A program made the position numbers and the translations under genes. DNA of 64,000 nucleotides. Origin: Lewinellaceae bacterium. GTDB lineage: Bacteria > Bacteroidota > Bacteroidia > Chitinophagales > Saprospiraceae. The DNA lies in NCBI GenBank assembly GCA_020636375.1, contig JACJXZ010000004.1, forward strand, positions 620,001-684,000, written 5' to 3'. The notes below the pieces were generated by a model that saw nothing but the letters and a program-made list of their open reading frames with translations, was not told the origin of the DNA and did no database searches. Below are positions 1 to 9,327 of the stretch, piece after piece (position 1 is the first letter of the stretch; the number at the start of each line of letters is the position of its first letter).

Positions 1-1396
1 CCCGCCACCGGCACCACCCTCGCCCCATTCTCCTTGCTCAGATACCGCTGGATGATCCGCGTCGTCTCCGGGTTGCCCTGGAAAGGCTTGATGACGTCCC
101 GCAAAAAATCGGTATGTCCGTTCATCTCCTCCCGTTCGACGTAGCCGAAGCCACGGTAGTTGCCCTCTTCGACCAGTACTACGGACATCTCTTCCGGGCT
201 GCGGCCCTGGTCGAGGATAAAAAAGTCGTTGTCAAAGACGGTGGAAAGGGTGTCATGTGCTTCTTCGGCACGTTCGTTGTAGCTTTCCGCCGGCTCGGCG
301 CCAATGCAGGCGCCCTGGCATTTTTTGATGTGATAATGGAAGCAGGCACCTTTGCCGGGATGCAGGCTGCAGAGGCGGGAACAGAGTCGGTGTCCTTCCA
401 TGGCCCGGCTGAGGTGCCCTTTGGCGTGGCTCAGTTTGGGGTATTCGGAGATGATCCGGTATTTTTCACGGGTTTTTGCCGTTACCTGGGCTATTTCGAA
501 ACACTTGTAGCCAGCCTCGTCCTCATAGGTATGGATGACAAAAGGGAAGCGCCGCACCCGCTGGGCGCGGTTGATCTCCGGGCTCAGGCGTTTGATCTCG
601 TGGGATTCCAGCAGCAGGGCCACCAGTTCGCTGCCGGTGAGTTCGAAGGTGATGTCATGGACGTGTTGCTGCAGCTTGCTGCCCTTTTCGGACTTATTGG
701 CGAAGTGTTCTGCCACCCGTTTTTTGATGTTGATGCTCTTGCCGACATAAACGACATCCCCTTTCTGGTTGTGGAAATAGTAGACGCCGCACGCTTCCGG
801 CAGGGCGTGGATTTGCTCTACGGTAAGGTTTTTGGGCAGCAGGGCTTCTTTAATGCCCAGGTTTACCATTTCCTTCACCTGTTGTTCATTATCTTCGCCG
901 TTCAGGATGCGGCGGAGGATTTCGGCGGTGGCCAGGGCGTCGTCGAGGGCGCGGTGGCGGTTTTCCACCTCGATGCCGAGGCTGCGGATCAGGTTGCCCA
1001 GGCTGTAGGAGGGCAGGCCGGGGAAGGCCTTGCGGCTCAGGCGCACCGTGCAGAGGTTTTTGCGGGAATAGGTGTAGCCCAGCCGGGCGAATTCCTCGCG
1101 CAGGAAGCTATAGTCGAAACGCACATTGTGGGCGACAAAAATGGCGCCTTCGGTCATTTCCACTACCTTGCGGGCGACCTCGTAGAAACGGGGGGCACCC
1201 TGCACCATGTCCTGCGAGATGCCGGTCAGCTGGGTGATGCCATAGGGCACGTAACACTCCGGGTTGATGAGGGTGCTGTAGGTGTCAATGATCTGAGCCC
1301 CATCGTGCAGCACGATGGCGATCTCGATGACCTTGTCGCGCGAAGCGCGCCCCCGGTCGTTTCCAGGTCGACTATGGCGTACAGTTTTTGCATCAT
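1..1396 (-). CDS. DnaQ-like exonuclease / GIY-YIG endonuclease fusion (3' truncated by window, apparent frameshift)
   Basis: Read on the minus strand from ATG at 1396 (or 1393). The N-terminal ~190 residues are a DEDDh exonuclease: VDLETTGG gives motif I, HNVRFDYSFL motif II and HRALDDALAT the His/Asp of motif III. After a linker comes a GIY-YIG (UvrC N-terminal type) domain with GVYYFHNQKGDVVYVGKS and an Arg in INIKKRV. Fusions of this kind are known and are thought to act in DNA repair or nucleic-acid trimming. The frame does not run through: just after VDLETTG it shifts at a run of five C (1350-1354); one more C would restore GRASRDKVIEIAIV. The gene is therefore either frameshifted or carries a homopolymer sequencing error. 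The C-terminus lies outside the window. The DUF1343 gene is divergent. Confidence 0.8.
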
Positions 1397-1436
1397 GGTC
1401 CCTGCTTATGCAGCCCAGCCGTCCGGGCTGCTTCAA

Positions 1437-1486
1437 CTGTGGCAAGTTTTCCCCCCGCTGAAAGCGGCGGGGAAAACTTGCCACAG
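1437..1486. repeat. near-perfect 50-bp palindrome in a divergent intergenic space
   Basis: Arms starting CTGTGGCAAGTTTTCCCC pair with ...GGGGAAAACTTGCCACAG, with one bulged base and a three-base loop (GAA). It lies between the starts of two divergent genes, so it is not a simple terminator for either. It could be a mobile palindromic repeat or a strong operator/cruciform. No target duplication was recognised. Confidence 0.7.
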
Positions 1487-1506
1487 CATAAACTTTAAAA
1501 AACAAT

Positions 1507-2865
1507 ATGATTGTGAAGGTAAAAATTTTCGTTGCAATCCTGGCGTTTTTTCAACTAAATTGTGGCAGCTTCCCGAGAAAAATCGCGGAACAGCCTGCTG
1601 TTGAACCGGAAGAGCAGGCATCGGCGCCGGAGGAAGAAGCTGCTTCGGAAATGCCCGGCCTTGCCGAAGAAAAAGAGGAAGTGCCGGTGGAGGCGCCAGC
1701 CGCAACGACAAAGGAACAGGAACCCGAAGAAACTCCGGCAGAAGCGGCGGATGCTGCCGCCATCAGGGTAGGAGCGGAGCGCCTGCCCCTTTACCTGGAG
1801 CAACTCCGGCAGAGCAAAGGCGTTGCCTTGCTGGTCAACCAAACTTCCATGGTTGGGAATACCCACCTGGTAGATACCCTCCTGGCTTTGGGCGTAAAGG
1901 TAAACAAAATATTCGCCCCGGAACACGGCTTCCGGGGCGCCGCCGATGCCGGCGAGAAGGTGCGCGACGGAAAGGACCTGGAAACCGGGCTGCCCATCAT
2001 CTCCCTCTACGGCAGCCGCCGGAAGCCTTCGGAAAAGGACCTGGAAGGCATCGACGCCGTAGTGTTCGACATTCAGGATGTGGGGGCGCGCTTTTACACC
2101 TACATCAGCAGCATGCACTACGTGATGGAGGCTTGCGCCGAACAGGATGTCCGCTTCCTGGTGCTGGACCGCCCCAATCCGAACGGGCACTACGTGGACG
2201 GCCCTGTACTGGACAAGGATTACCGGTCTTTTGTCGGTTTGCATCCGGTGCCGGTGGTGCACGGCATGACGGTGGGGGAGTACGCCCAAATGATCAACGG
2301 GGAAGGCTGGCTGAACGGCAGCGTAAAATGCAAGCTGACGGTTATCCCCTGCTCTGGTTATAACCACGGTACGCCCTACGAGCTGCCGGTGGCCCCCAGT
2401 CCCAACCTGCCCAATATGCGGGCCATCTACCTGTATCCCTCGCTCTGCTTTTTTGAAGGCACGGTGGCCAGCGAGGGGCGGGGCACCAGCCACCAGTTCC
2501 AGGTGTATGGCCACCCGGATTATCCGGAAGGGGATTACACCTTTACTCCCGTTCCTATGCCGGGCGCCCGCTACCCCAAGCTGGAAGGGAAGCTGTGCCG
2601 GGGCTACAGCCTGGCGGGCGAACATCCGGATTCCATCCGTGCGGAGGCGCGGCTGAACCTGGGCTACCTGATCGAATTTTACCGCCACTTCCCGGATAAG
2701 GACAACTTCTTCCTGAGCAACCTCTTTTTTGACAAGCTGGCAGGCGGAGCGGAACTGAGGCGGCAGGTCATCGTCGGCAAAACGGAGGAGGAGATTCGGG
2801 AAGGCTGGCAGGAAGGGCTGGAGGCCTTTGGTAAAATCCGCAAGAAATATTTACTTTATGAATAG
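1507..2865 (+). CDS. DUF1343 (NamZ/YbbC-like) exo-beta-N-acetylmuramidase, probable lipoprotein
   Basis: 452 aa. A short hydrophobic leader ends at a Cys near residue 19 (FFQLNC), a loose Bacteroidota-style lipobox, followed by a ~60-residue Glu/Pro/Ala-rich linker. The catalytic region begins near residue 85 (LLVNQTSMVGNTHLVDTL) and carries family hallmarks APEHGFRG, VFDIQDVGARFYTYI, DRPNPNG and APSPNLPN. DUF1343 members (NamZ of Tannerella, YbbC of Bacillus) release terminal MurNAc from peptidoglycan fragments, so a cell-wall recycling role at the cell envelope is likely. The family assignment is firm; the substrate is inferred. It is divergent from the exonuclease gene and separated from sbcD by simple repeats. 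Confidence 0.87.
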   Translation: MIVKVKIFVAILAFFQLNCGSFPRKIAEQPAVEPEEQASAPEEEAASEMPGLAEEKEEVPVEAPAATTKEQEPEETPAEAADAAAIRVGAERLPLYLEQLRQSKGVALLVNQTSMVGNTHLVDTLLALGVKVNKIFAPEHGFRGAADAGEKVRDGKDLETGLPIISLYGSRRKPSEKDLEGIDAVVFDIQDVGARFYTYISSMHYVMEACAEQDVRFLVLDRPNPNGHYVDGPVLDKDYRSFVGLHPVPVVHGMTVGEYAQMINGEGWLNGSVKCKLTVIPCSGYNHGTPYELPVAPSPNLPNMRAIYLYPSLCFFEGTVASEGRGTSHQFQVYGHPDYPEGDYTFTPVPMPGARYPKLEGKLCRGYSLAGEHPDSIRAEARLNLGYLIEFYRHFPDKDNFFLSNLFFDKLAGGAELRRQVIVGKTEEEIREGWQEGLEAFGKIRKKYLLYE

Positions 2866-2910
2866 CCGAAGGATCCTCACGGCTCTGCCGCTGAGCGGTT
2901 AACTCCCGGA

Positions 2911-3021
2911 CATTCACTCATTCACTCATTCACTCATTCACTCATTCACTCATTCACTCATTGGAAATTTTTTTTCATCAGGTTTTCAGGCTCTCATTCA
3001 CTCATTCACTCATTCACTCAT
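2911..3021. repeat. tandem octamer repeat CATTCACT upstream of sbcD
   Basis: Two blocks of the 8-bp unit CATTCACT (2911-2962 and 2991-3021) are separated by an AT-rich spacer. The second block ends about 18 bases before the sbcD ATG, so copy-number change could alter the leader. Confidence 0.8.
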
Positions 3022-3038
3022 CCGGTCCATATATTTAC

Positions 3039-4256
3039 ATGAAAATCATCCACACCTCCGACTGGCACCTGGGCCAGAAATTCCTCTACAACGGCAGGGA
3101 GGAAGAGCACCAACTGGCCCTCGACTGGCTGCTCGGCGCCATCCGGGAGCAGCAGCCCGACGGGCTTATCGTCGCCGGAGACATTTTCGACATCGGCAAC
3201 CCGCCCAACTACGCCCGGCGGATGTACTACCGCTTTCTCACCCAGCTCATGGGCACGGCTTGCCGCCACGTCGTCATCACCGGAGGCAACCACGATTCGC
3301 CCTCCATGCTCAATGCGCCCCGGGAATTGCTGCAGGCCCTGAACATCTACGTTGTTGGCGAAGCTTCGGAAGATATCCGGGATGAGATCGTCGAGTGGAG
3401 GGATGAAAGCGGGCAACTGCTTGCCGTCGTCGCCGCCGTGCCCTTCCTGCGCGACCGCGACCTGCACTACAGCGTTTCGGGCGAAGGCGGCCCGGGGCGG
3501 GTAGAGCGCATCAAAGAGGGCCTGCGCCGGCATTATCAGGAGATCGGCGAAATAGCAGAGCAGCAATACGGCAAGGCGGGCGTGCCCCTGATCGCTACCG
3601 GCCACCTCTACGCCACCGGGGCGGAGGCTTCCGACAAGCAGGACAACATTTACATCGGCAATAAAGAGAACATCAGGGCACGGGATTTTCCAAAGGTGTT
3701 TGATTATGTTGCCCTGGGGCACATCCACCGGCCGCAGGAAGTGGGCGGGTTAGGGCATATCCGGTATTCGGGGTCTCTCCTCCCACTGAGCTTCAGCGAA
3801 ACCAAAGACGAGAAGAGCATTTACCTGCTCGAATTCGAAGGCAGGAAGCTGAAAGGCGTGGAAAGCCTGCCCGTCCCGGCCTTCCGCCGCCTGAAAACCA
3901 TACAGGGGACGCTGGAGGAGGTCGAGGCAGCCCTGCTCCGCTTTGGGGAAAAAGAGCGCGAGGGGTTACAGCCCTGGGTCGAGGTCCTGGTGGAGACGGG
4001 CCGGATGATCCCACAGCTCGACAAGCGCCTGCACGAGCTGACCGCCGACATGGACCTGGAGCTGCTCAAAATCCGCATCCTGAACGACTACCGGGCGCTC
4101 GACGCCCAGGCCCCGGCGCCGGAACTGGGCGAGCTGGAAGAACTGGAAGTTTTTAAGATGCGCTGCCAGAGCTTTGGCAGCCCTCCCGAAGAGCTGGAGG
4201 AACTGGTAGAAACCTTTCTGGAATTAAGAGACTGGATGGAAGAACTGGAAGAATGA
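3039..4256 (+). CDS. sbcD: Exonuclease SbcD (Mre11-like nuclease subunit)
   Basis: 405 aa starting MKIIHTSDWHLGQ; a longer reading frame from 2961 would translate the octamer repeat and is not credible. The calcineurin-like phosphoesterase motifs appear in order: SDWHLGQ, AGDIFDIGNPP, GGNHDSP, GHLYATG and GHIHRPQ, ligands for two Mn ions. SbcD is the nuclease of the SbcCD complex, which opens hairpins and palindromic DNA and processes double-strand ends. Its stop overlaps the sbcC start as ATGA (4253-4256), so the two are co-translated. The abundance of long palindromes in this window is a suggestive context. Confidence 0.93.
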   Translation: MKIIHTSDWHLGQKFLYNGREEEHQLALDWLLGAIREQQPDGLIVAGDIFDIGNPPNYARRMYYRFLTQLMGTACRHVVITGGNHDSPSMLNAPRELLQALNIYVVGEASEDIRDEIVEWRDESGQLLAVVAAVPFLRDRDLHYSVSGEGGPGRVERIKEGLRRHYQEIGEIAEQQYGKAGVPLIATGHLYATGAEASDKQDNIYIGNKENIRARDFPKVFDYVALGHIHRPQEVGGLGHIRYSGSLLPLSFSETKDEKSIYLLEFEGRKLKGVESLPVPAFRRLKTIQGTLEEVEAALLRFGEKEREGLQPWVEVLVETGRMIPQLDKRLHELTADMDLELLKIRILNDYRALDAQAPAPELGELEELEVFKMRCQSFGSPPEELEELVETFLELRDWMEELEE

Positions 4257-5038
4257 AAATCCGCAAAGTAACCATACACAACATCAACTCCCTGCGGTTG
4301 CAGGAGACGATCCGCTTTGACGACCCGCCGCTGAGCCAGGCGGGCCTGTTTGCCATCACCGGAGATACCGGGGCGGGGAAGACCACCATCCTGGACGCCA
4401 TCACCCTGGCCCTTTACGGCAAGGTACACCGCAACAAGCAGGTGCTGGAAGTCATGTCCTACGGTGCGGTGGAAAGCCTGGCGGAGGTGGAGTTTGAAGT
4501 GCAGGGCGAGGTATACCGATCCAAGTGGAACATCTGGCGGGCGCACCGCCGGGAAGACGGCAACATCCTGGGGCCGGAGCGGGAGCTTTCCCGCTGGAAC
4601 CCCCGGAAAGGCGCCTTCGAGATCATCGCCGAAAAGATCAGGGATGCCGACACGATGGTCGAGGAAGTCACCGGCCTGGATTACGACCGCTTCTGCCGGT
4701 CGGTCATGCTGTCGCAGGGCGATTTTGCGGCCTTCCTCAAAGCCAGCGAGCGCGACCGGAGCGACCTGCTGGAGCGCATCACCGGCACCGAGGTGTACAC
4801 CCGCATCTCCATTGCCGCCTATGAGCGGCACAAACTGGAACAGCAGCGGCTGGCCGGGCTGGAGAAGCAGCTGGAGGCGCTGGAGGTGATGGGCGAGGAG
4901 GCTGCCGCTGCCCTGAAACAGGAATTGAAAGAAAACAAATCAGCCGCCGAAGCGGAGCGCCAGGCCCTGGATCAGGTCCGCCGGCAACTGGCCTGGCTGC
5001 AGAAAACAGAAGAGTTGTCTTTGCAAAGAAGGAACTGA
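4253..5038 (+). CDS. sbcC: SbcC ATPase, N-terminal part (interrupted by a frameshift)
   Basis: 261 aa, starting MKIRKVTIHNINSLR. It carries the ABC-ATPase Walker A GDTGAGKTT at about residues 37-45, the Q-loop region SQGDFAAFLKA, and the start of the coiled coil. It stops at TGA 5036-5038, but the coiled coil and everything downstream continue in another frame. One extra base between about 5015 and 5030 would join ...KTEELSL to AKKELSERLEAIG. With the next feature this makes one SbcC of about 1220 aa, within the family's usual range. SbcC supplies ATP-driven conformational control to SbcD. Confidence 0.88.
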   Translation: MKIRKVTIHNINSLRLQETIRFDDPPLSQAGLFAITGDTGAGKTTILDAITLALYGKVHRNKQVLEVMSYGAVESLAEVEFEVQGEVYRSKWNIWRAHRREDGNILGPERELSRWNPRKGAFEIIAEKIRDADTMVEEVTGLDYDRFCRSVMLSQGDFAAFLKASERDRSDLLERITGTEVYTRISIAAYERHKLEQQRLAGLEKQLEALEVMGEEAAAALKQELKENKSAAEAERQALDQVRRQLAWLQKTEELSLQRRN

Positions 5039-7914
5039 GCGAACGGCTGGAGGCTATTGGCAGAGAGAAGGAGCAGGCGCAGGAAGATTTCGCCCGGCTG
5101 GAAGAACACCGCAAAGCTCAGCCCCTGCAGGGCCAGCTCGAACGGCTGGACGACACCCTGGAGCAATGCCGGAACCTGCAGGCTTCCCTGGCGGGTTTAG
5201 AGCAGGAATTGCAGGAAACCCGCAGCGAAGAAACCGCCGCCCGCGAAGGGCAGCAGCAGGCTCAGGAGGCGTTCAGGAAGGTCAAGGAAGAGGCAGCCAC
5301 TCTGGAGCCCCTCTTTGAAAAAGTAGCGGCCCTGGACGTAGAAATGCGCGAAAAAAGGAAACCCCTGGAACAAAAGCAGGAGGAATTCGGGCAGTTGCAG
5401 GAAGCGTACAGGCAACTGGAAGAGCAGCTCCAGGAAAAACGCGAAGAGATCAGTCGGCTGGCAGGAGAGGAAAAAGAGCTGGAACGATGGAAAGAAGACA
5501 ACGCCGTGCTGGCCACCCTGGCGGAGAGCCTGCCCCTGATCCAGCAACAGCGGGAAGAACTGCGCAGCATGCTGAAGGCGCGGCAGGCAACCGGGCAGGC
5601 CGTCGCCCAACTGGAAAAAGAGCAGGCTTCCGGCCAGAAACAGGCAAAGCAACAGGAACAGCAACTCGGCAAACTCCGGAAGGAACGGGACCAGCTTCTG
5701 GAGCAGTTCAAACAGCTGGCACCGCCCAACTACGTGCAGGAGCGCAGCGAGCTGCTGGGCTTGTTGTCGCAGGAGATCGAGCAGCTCAATGAGCAGAAGC
5801 AGAACCTTCAGGAACTGCACCGCCTCAACCAGGAATACCAGAACCTGCTGAATGAGCTGTCGGGTTTCGAAGAGCAGCTGGAAGGCCTCCAAAGCGAGGA
5901 GCTGGCCCTGAGCAAGGATTTGATGACCTCGATCGAGCAGATGGAAGCTCTGGCCCAACAGTTGAAGTACAAGCGCTATGTCTATGAACAGCAGCTGATG
6001 ATTGCCAACTACGAAAAGGACCGGGCGGCGCTGGAGGAGGGGAAACCCTGCCCCCTGTGTTTTTCCACCCACCACCCCTTCCGGAAGCAGGCGGTGCGGC
6101 CCTTTGTCGACGAGGCCCGGGCCGAGCTGGAAAAAGTGGAGGCCCGTTACGAGTCCGTGCAGCGCAGCCACCGCGAGCTGCTCAACCGCCATAAGGACAT
6201 CGAAACCCGCATCGAACAGCTGGCAGGCAACGACGTCAAGCAGCTCAGCGGGCATGTTGCCCGGCAGTTTAAAAAAATACTCGACTACGAAGATAAGATC
6301 GCCAGCGTGGCCCCCGGCCTGGGCGGCGATAATTACGCCCTGGCCCGCGCCAGCCTGCTCTTCCGCAAGATCGAAGAAGCCGAAGCGCGCATCCGCCGGC
6401 GCCAGGAAGCCCGCGGCCAGCTGGGGAAACTGCTCGCCCGCCTGGAAAGCCAGGAAAGCCGGCTGGCGGAAGCAGAAAAGGCCTTGCAGGAACAACATAC
6501 CGCATTGAAGGTGCTGGAAGGCCGCCTGCAACTGCAGCTGCAGCAGCAACAGGAACGGGAAGAACAGTTCGAAGCAGGCGCTGCTCGCCTGAACGAGCTG
6601 CTTCAGCCCTTCGGCTACCGGTTCGAGGTAGAGAATGCCGCCAAAGCCTTCGACACCCTTGCCCGGCAAAAAGAGGAGTGGGAAAAGCAGAACGAATCCC
6701 TCCGGCAGGCCAGCCGCCACCTGGAACTCGCCCGGCAGGCGGAAAAACAGCTGGACAAGGAGGCCCGCGCCAATGCCCAAAAGCAGGAGGCCCTGCGGGC
6801 CCGGATCGAAGCGGACGAAAAAGTGTGGCAGGGCCTGTCCGAACAACGCCGGCAACTGTTTGGCGAGCAAAGCCTCCCGGAAGCCCGGCAGGAGCTGCGC
6901 GAAAAACTGGAGGCTGCCGGGCAGAAAGCCGAATCGGCAGCCCATCAGGCACGGGAACTCGCCCTGCGGCTCGGCAAGCTGGAGCAGTCCATCATAGAAA
7001 AAACGGAAAGCCTGAAAGAGGCTGAGGAGAAGGTTAAAGCCCTGGAAAACAACCTGTCCAAAGCCCTGGCGAAGGCAGGTTTCGACGGCCTGGGCAGCCT
7101 GCGGCAGGCCTTGCTGGATGAGGAGACAGCAACCCAACTCGAACAACTGCGCGAGCAGCTGAGCAACCGGGAAATGGAAGCCCGCCAGTCCCTGAAGGCA
7201 ACCACCGAAAGCCTGGAAGCCGAACAGCAAAAAGCGCTCACCGGGGAAAGCAGGGAAAACCTGGAAACCCGGCTTCAGGAAAAAGAAGAAACTTACGGCC
7301 AATACCAGCAGAACATCGGCGCGCTGTCCGAAAAGCTGCGGCAGGACGAAAGCCGGCGCAAAAAAGCAGCCGGCCTGGCAGAGCAGATCGAAGCTCAGGG
7401 CCGGGAATACGGCCGCTGGGCCCGCCTCAACGAGATCATCGGCACGGCCGACGGGAAAAAATTCCGGACATTTGCCCAGGGGCTGACCCTCCGCAAGCTG
7501 GTGCAGTTGGCCAACGAACACCTCCAGCGCCTCAACGGCCGTTACATCATCAACAAGCGCAGCGACGAAGACCTCGAGCTGGAGATCATCGACACCTATC
7601 AGGCCGACAACCGCCGCTCCATGAACACCCTCTCCGGCGGCGAGAGCTTCCTGGTCAGCCTGGCCCTGGCCCTGGGCCTGAGCGACCTGGCCGGCCGCAA
7701 CGCCCAGATCCAGTCCCTGTTCATCGACGAAGGCTTCGGCACGCTGGACGAGAATACGCTGGACCTGGCGGTTTCTACGCTGGAGAACCTGCAGGCCGGC
7801 GGCAAGACGATCGGCATCATCTCCCACGTCAAAGCCCTGAAGGAGCGGATTTCGGTGCAGGTCGTGGTGCAGAAGCGGGGCAATGGGTTTAGCAGCGTGG
7901 AGGTGATTGGGTAG
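5023..7914 (+). CDS. sbcC: SbcC ATPase, coiled-coil, zinc-hook and C-terminal ATPase part (second frame)
   Basis: This continues SbcC in the frame that opens with AKKELSERLEAIG; it has no credible start of its own (first TTG at 5209). Long Glu/Gln/Leu-rich coiled-coil arms flank a zinc hook CPLCFSTHHP (CxxC, near 6046), the dimerisation point of Rad50/SbcC proteins. The C-terminus has the ABC signature TLSGGESFLVSLALALGLS, Walker B SLFIDEGFGTLDE and a D-loop, then VISHVKALKERI-type sequence. All catalytic motifs are intact, which favours a recent frameshift or a sequencing error over long-standing decay. The RHS island begins immediately after the stop at 7914. Confidence 0.9.
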   Translation, partial: AKKELSERLEAIGREKEQAQEDFARLEEHRKAQPLQGQLERLDDTLEQCRNLQASLAGLEQELQETRSEETAAREGQQQAQEAFRKVKEEAATLEPLFEKVAALDVEMREKRKPLEQKQEEFGQLQEAYRQLEEQLQEKREEISRLAGEEKELERWKEDNAVLATLAESLPLIQQQREELRSMLKARQATGQAVAQLEKEQASGQKQAKQQEQQLGKLRKERDQLLEQFKQLAPPNYVQERSELLGLLSQEIEQLNEQKQNLQELHRLNQEYQNLLNELSGFEEQLEGLQSEELALSKDLMTSIEQMEALAQQLKYKRYVYEQQLMIANYEKDRAALEEGKPCPLCFSTHHPFRKQAVRPFVDEARAELEKVEARYESVQRSHRELLNRHKDIETRIEQLAGNDVKQLSGHVARQFKKILDYEDKIASVAPGLGGDNYALARASLLFRKIEEAEARIRRRQEARGQLGKLLARLESQESRLAEAEKALQEQHTALKVLEGRLQLQLQQQQEREEQFEAGAARLNELLQPFGYRFEVENAAKAFDTLARQKEEWEKQNESLRQASRHLELARQAEKQLDKEARANAQKQEALRARIEADEKVWQGLSEQRRQLFGEQSLPEARQELREKLEAAGQKAESAAHQARELALRLGKLEQSIIEKTESLKEAEEKVKALENNLSKALAKAGFDGLGSLRQALLDEETATQLEQLREQLSNREMEARQSLKATTESLEAEQQKALTGESRENLETRLQEKEETYGQYQQNIGALSEKLRQDESRRKKAAGLAEQIEAQGREYGRWARLNEIIGTADGKKFRTFAQGLTLRKLVQLANEHLQRLNGRYIINKRSDEDLELEIIDTYQADNRRSMNTLSGGESFLVSLALALGLSDLAGRNAQIQSLFIDEGFGTLDENTLDLAVSTLENLQAGGKTIGIISHVKALKERISVQVVVQKRGNGFSSVEVIG

Positions 7915-8948
7915 GGCAGGCGGAGTCTTTCGCCAGCCCCCTGGAGCCGGGCGGCGAGAGCTACTACAAGGTTTCCATTTCCATAAAAGGCACGAGCCTG
8001 GCCTTCGAGTTTGTTTCCGAAGGGGTGGAGGAGGGCAGGATACGCCATGCGTTTTCAGAAAGCAGGCGCCTGCCTGTGCTCTGCGGCGGCTTGCCGGGAG
8101 CCCCCCACGGCGAGGAAGAGGACGTGGAAACGGCAAAGGATATCCTGGCGCCGGAAAGGGCGGAGCAGTCCGAGTCGGTGAACTACATCCAGAACGAGAT
8201 GTGCAACATCGATCCGGCGGCCCTGGAGTACCCCGTCACCCTGTACCTGGTTCAGTTGTGCGACGGCTCCACCATGTACATCCTGGGCGACGGGCTGCTG
8301 GAAGAGCTTGTAATCGAATCGCCGGCTCAGGAGTTCAGCGTGGTAGTAACACTATACCTACAGCTACGATGCGCTCAACCGGGTAACCGGCGCCCCTTAC
8401 GGATACCTGTACAGAAGCCCCAACCAGGGCATCTCGGCGGTACCGTCCAACGAGTATGCAGCCCCCAGCTTCGGCTACGACGCGGTGGGCAACATCATTG
8501 CTTCGAGCCTAAAACGATCGACAACCTGAGCCTCACCTATGATGCTACGAGCAGCCGCCTCAACAAAGTAAAGGACACTGCCCCGGCGGACGGCAGGCCT
8601 TTCGGCTTCAAGCCCGGGGCGGACGATAATGCGCTTTACCAACACGACGCCAACGGAAATATGACTCAGAGCATGTTTGAAGGCCAATCTTTGAGCTGCA
8701 AAGGCCAATTTTCTGGTGACACTGCGTTGCTTTTTTTGACCGTACCTCCAGTACGCTCTTCAAAAAGGCGCCGACACTTCGTGTTGTTTCACCAGAAAAT
8801 TGGCTCTTTTCGCTATCAAACCCGGCCTCCAAACATGCTCTACGACCCCCACAAGGGCTTGTCGATGCAGTACAATTTCCTTAATTTACCTTCCGAGATC
8901 GGCCAAATGGGGCTGGTCTACGACGCCACCGGCCGCAAGAGCGCCTAA
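7915..8948 (+). pseudogene. RHS remnant 1 (pre-core and core pieces, no start, interrupted)
   Basis: Translation is open in one frame from the sbcC stop to 8948, beginning ESFASPLEPGGESYYKV with no start codon. It contains a pre-core segment (EQSESVNYIQNEMCNIDPAALEY and LYLVQLCDGSTMYILGDG) that recurs at 11.4 kb and, more diverged, at 16.6 kb. RHS text follows: YSYDALNRVTGAPYGYLY in a shifted frame, then GFKPGADDNALYQHDANGNM, then YNFLNLPSEIGQMGLVYDATGRK. Relative to the 11.6-kb copy it lacks 30 bases between GAGCT direct repeats. A palindromic element (8669-8840) splits the core. It has no tip and ends abruptly at 8948. It is a fossil fragment and should not be read as a functional protein. 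Confidence 0.75.
8669..8840. mobile_element. 172-bp MITE-like palindromic element inserted in an RHS core
   Basis: The ends GAGCATGTTT..AAACATGCTC are inverted repeats, and the body is one long imperfect palindrome (an internal pair near GCCAATTTTCTGGTGA / TCACCAGAAAATTGGC). The left flank is TCA; the right flank is TA, one base short of a TCA duplication. Removing the element and one TCA would restore the RHS text NGNMTHDPHKG. It shares its 18-base end AGAGCATGTTTGGAGGCC, with one mismatch at the left end, with the short element at 29495-29549. Confidence 0.65.
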
Positions 8949-9033
8949 AGCGCTGATCAACAGGGCTGCTTCAACGGAGAAGGGATGGACAAATCCTTCC
9001 CGTTTTCCGTTTCTTTCCTTAGATTTGTTACAA

Positions 9034-9068
9034 CCGCTGCCCGGCTGAAAGCTGAAACTATAAATTTG
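9034..9068 (+). promoter_or_regulatory. Bacteroidota-type promoter upstream of the PIN toxin-antitoxin module
   Basis: TTTG at 9034-9037 and TAAATTTG at 9061-9068 match the -33 (TTTG) and -7 (TAnnTTTG) elements of the phylum, 23 bases apart. The ATG of the antitoxin follows 40 bases downstream. Motif match only. Confidence 0.5.
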
Positions 9069-9107
9069 CCCGGTGCGTTGAAACAGTGAATAAAAAATAT
9101 TAACTCT

Positions 9108-9305
9108 ATGCCTTATACCGAACAGCCTCCATTGAATGACATTCAGCTAACCTTGTTGCGCCTGTTCAGCCGCGAGATGTCCACTGATGAGGTGGAGGCT
9201 ATTCGCCGGCTCCTGCTGGATTATTACGAGCATGCCCTTCAGGGCGAGGTACAAAGGGTGATCGAAGAAAGAATATTTCTCCAAAGGATTTTGAGGAACG
9301 CCTGA
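9108..9305 (+). CDS. Antitoxin of a PIN-domain toxin-antitoxin pair (apparent frameshift near its end)
   Basis: As read it is a 65-aa acidic protein, MPYTEQPPLNDIQLTLLRLF onward, ending RILRNA. Adding one A to the AAA at 9268-9270 changes the tail to EEKNISPKDFEERLNWQQ..., ending at TGA 9329-9331. That stop overlaps the toxin's GTG start (GTGA at 9328-9331), the usual coupling of such modules. The helical N-terminus is like small antitoxins that neighbour COG1569-type PIN proteins. It would neutralise the toxin and possibly repress the promoter upstream. The restored tail is inference; the overlap it produces is good support. Confidence 0.6.
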   Translation: MPYTEQPPLNDIQLTLLRLFSREMSTDEVEAIRRLLLDYYEHALQGEVQRVIEERIFLQRILRNA

Positions 9306-9327
9306 ACTGGCAGCAACGGACATCGAA

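Noticed and set aside
114..1604. 496-aa open frame on the + strand
   Set aside because: It is antisense to the exonuclease/GIY-YIG gene, whose minus-strand translation has clear motifs; the + frame has none and a low-complexity composition.
5197..8136. 979-aa open frame on the minus strand opposite sbcC
   Set aside because: A shadow of the coiled-coil gene: Leu/Phe/Gln-rich text produced by the complement of Glu/Gln/Lys codons.
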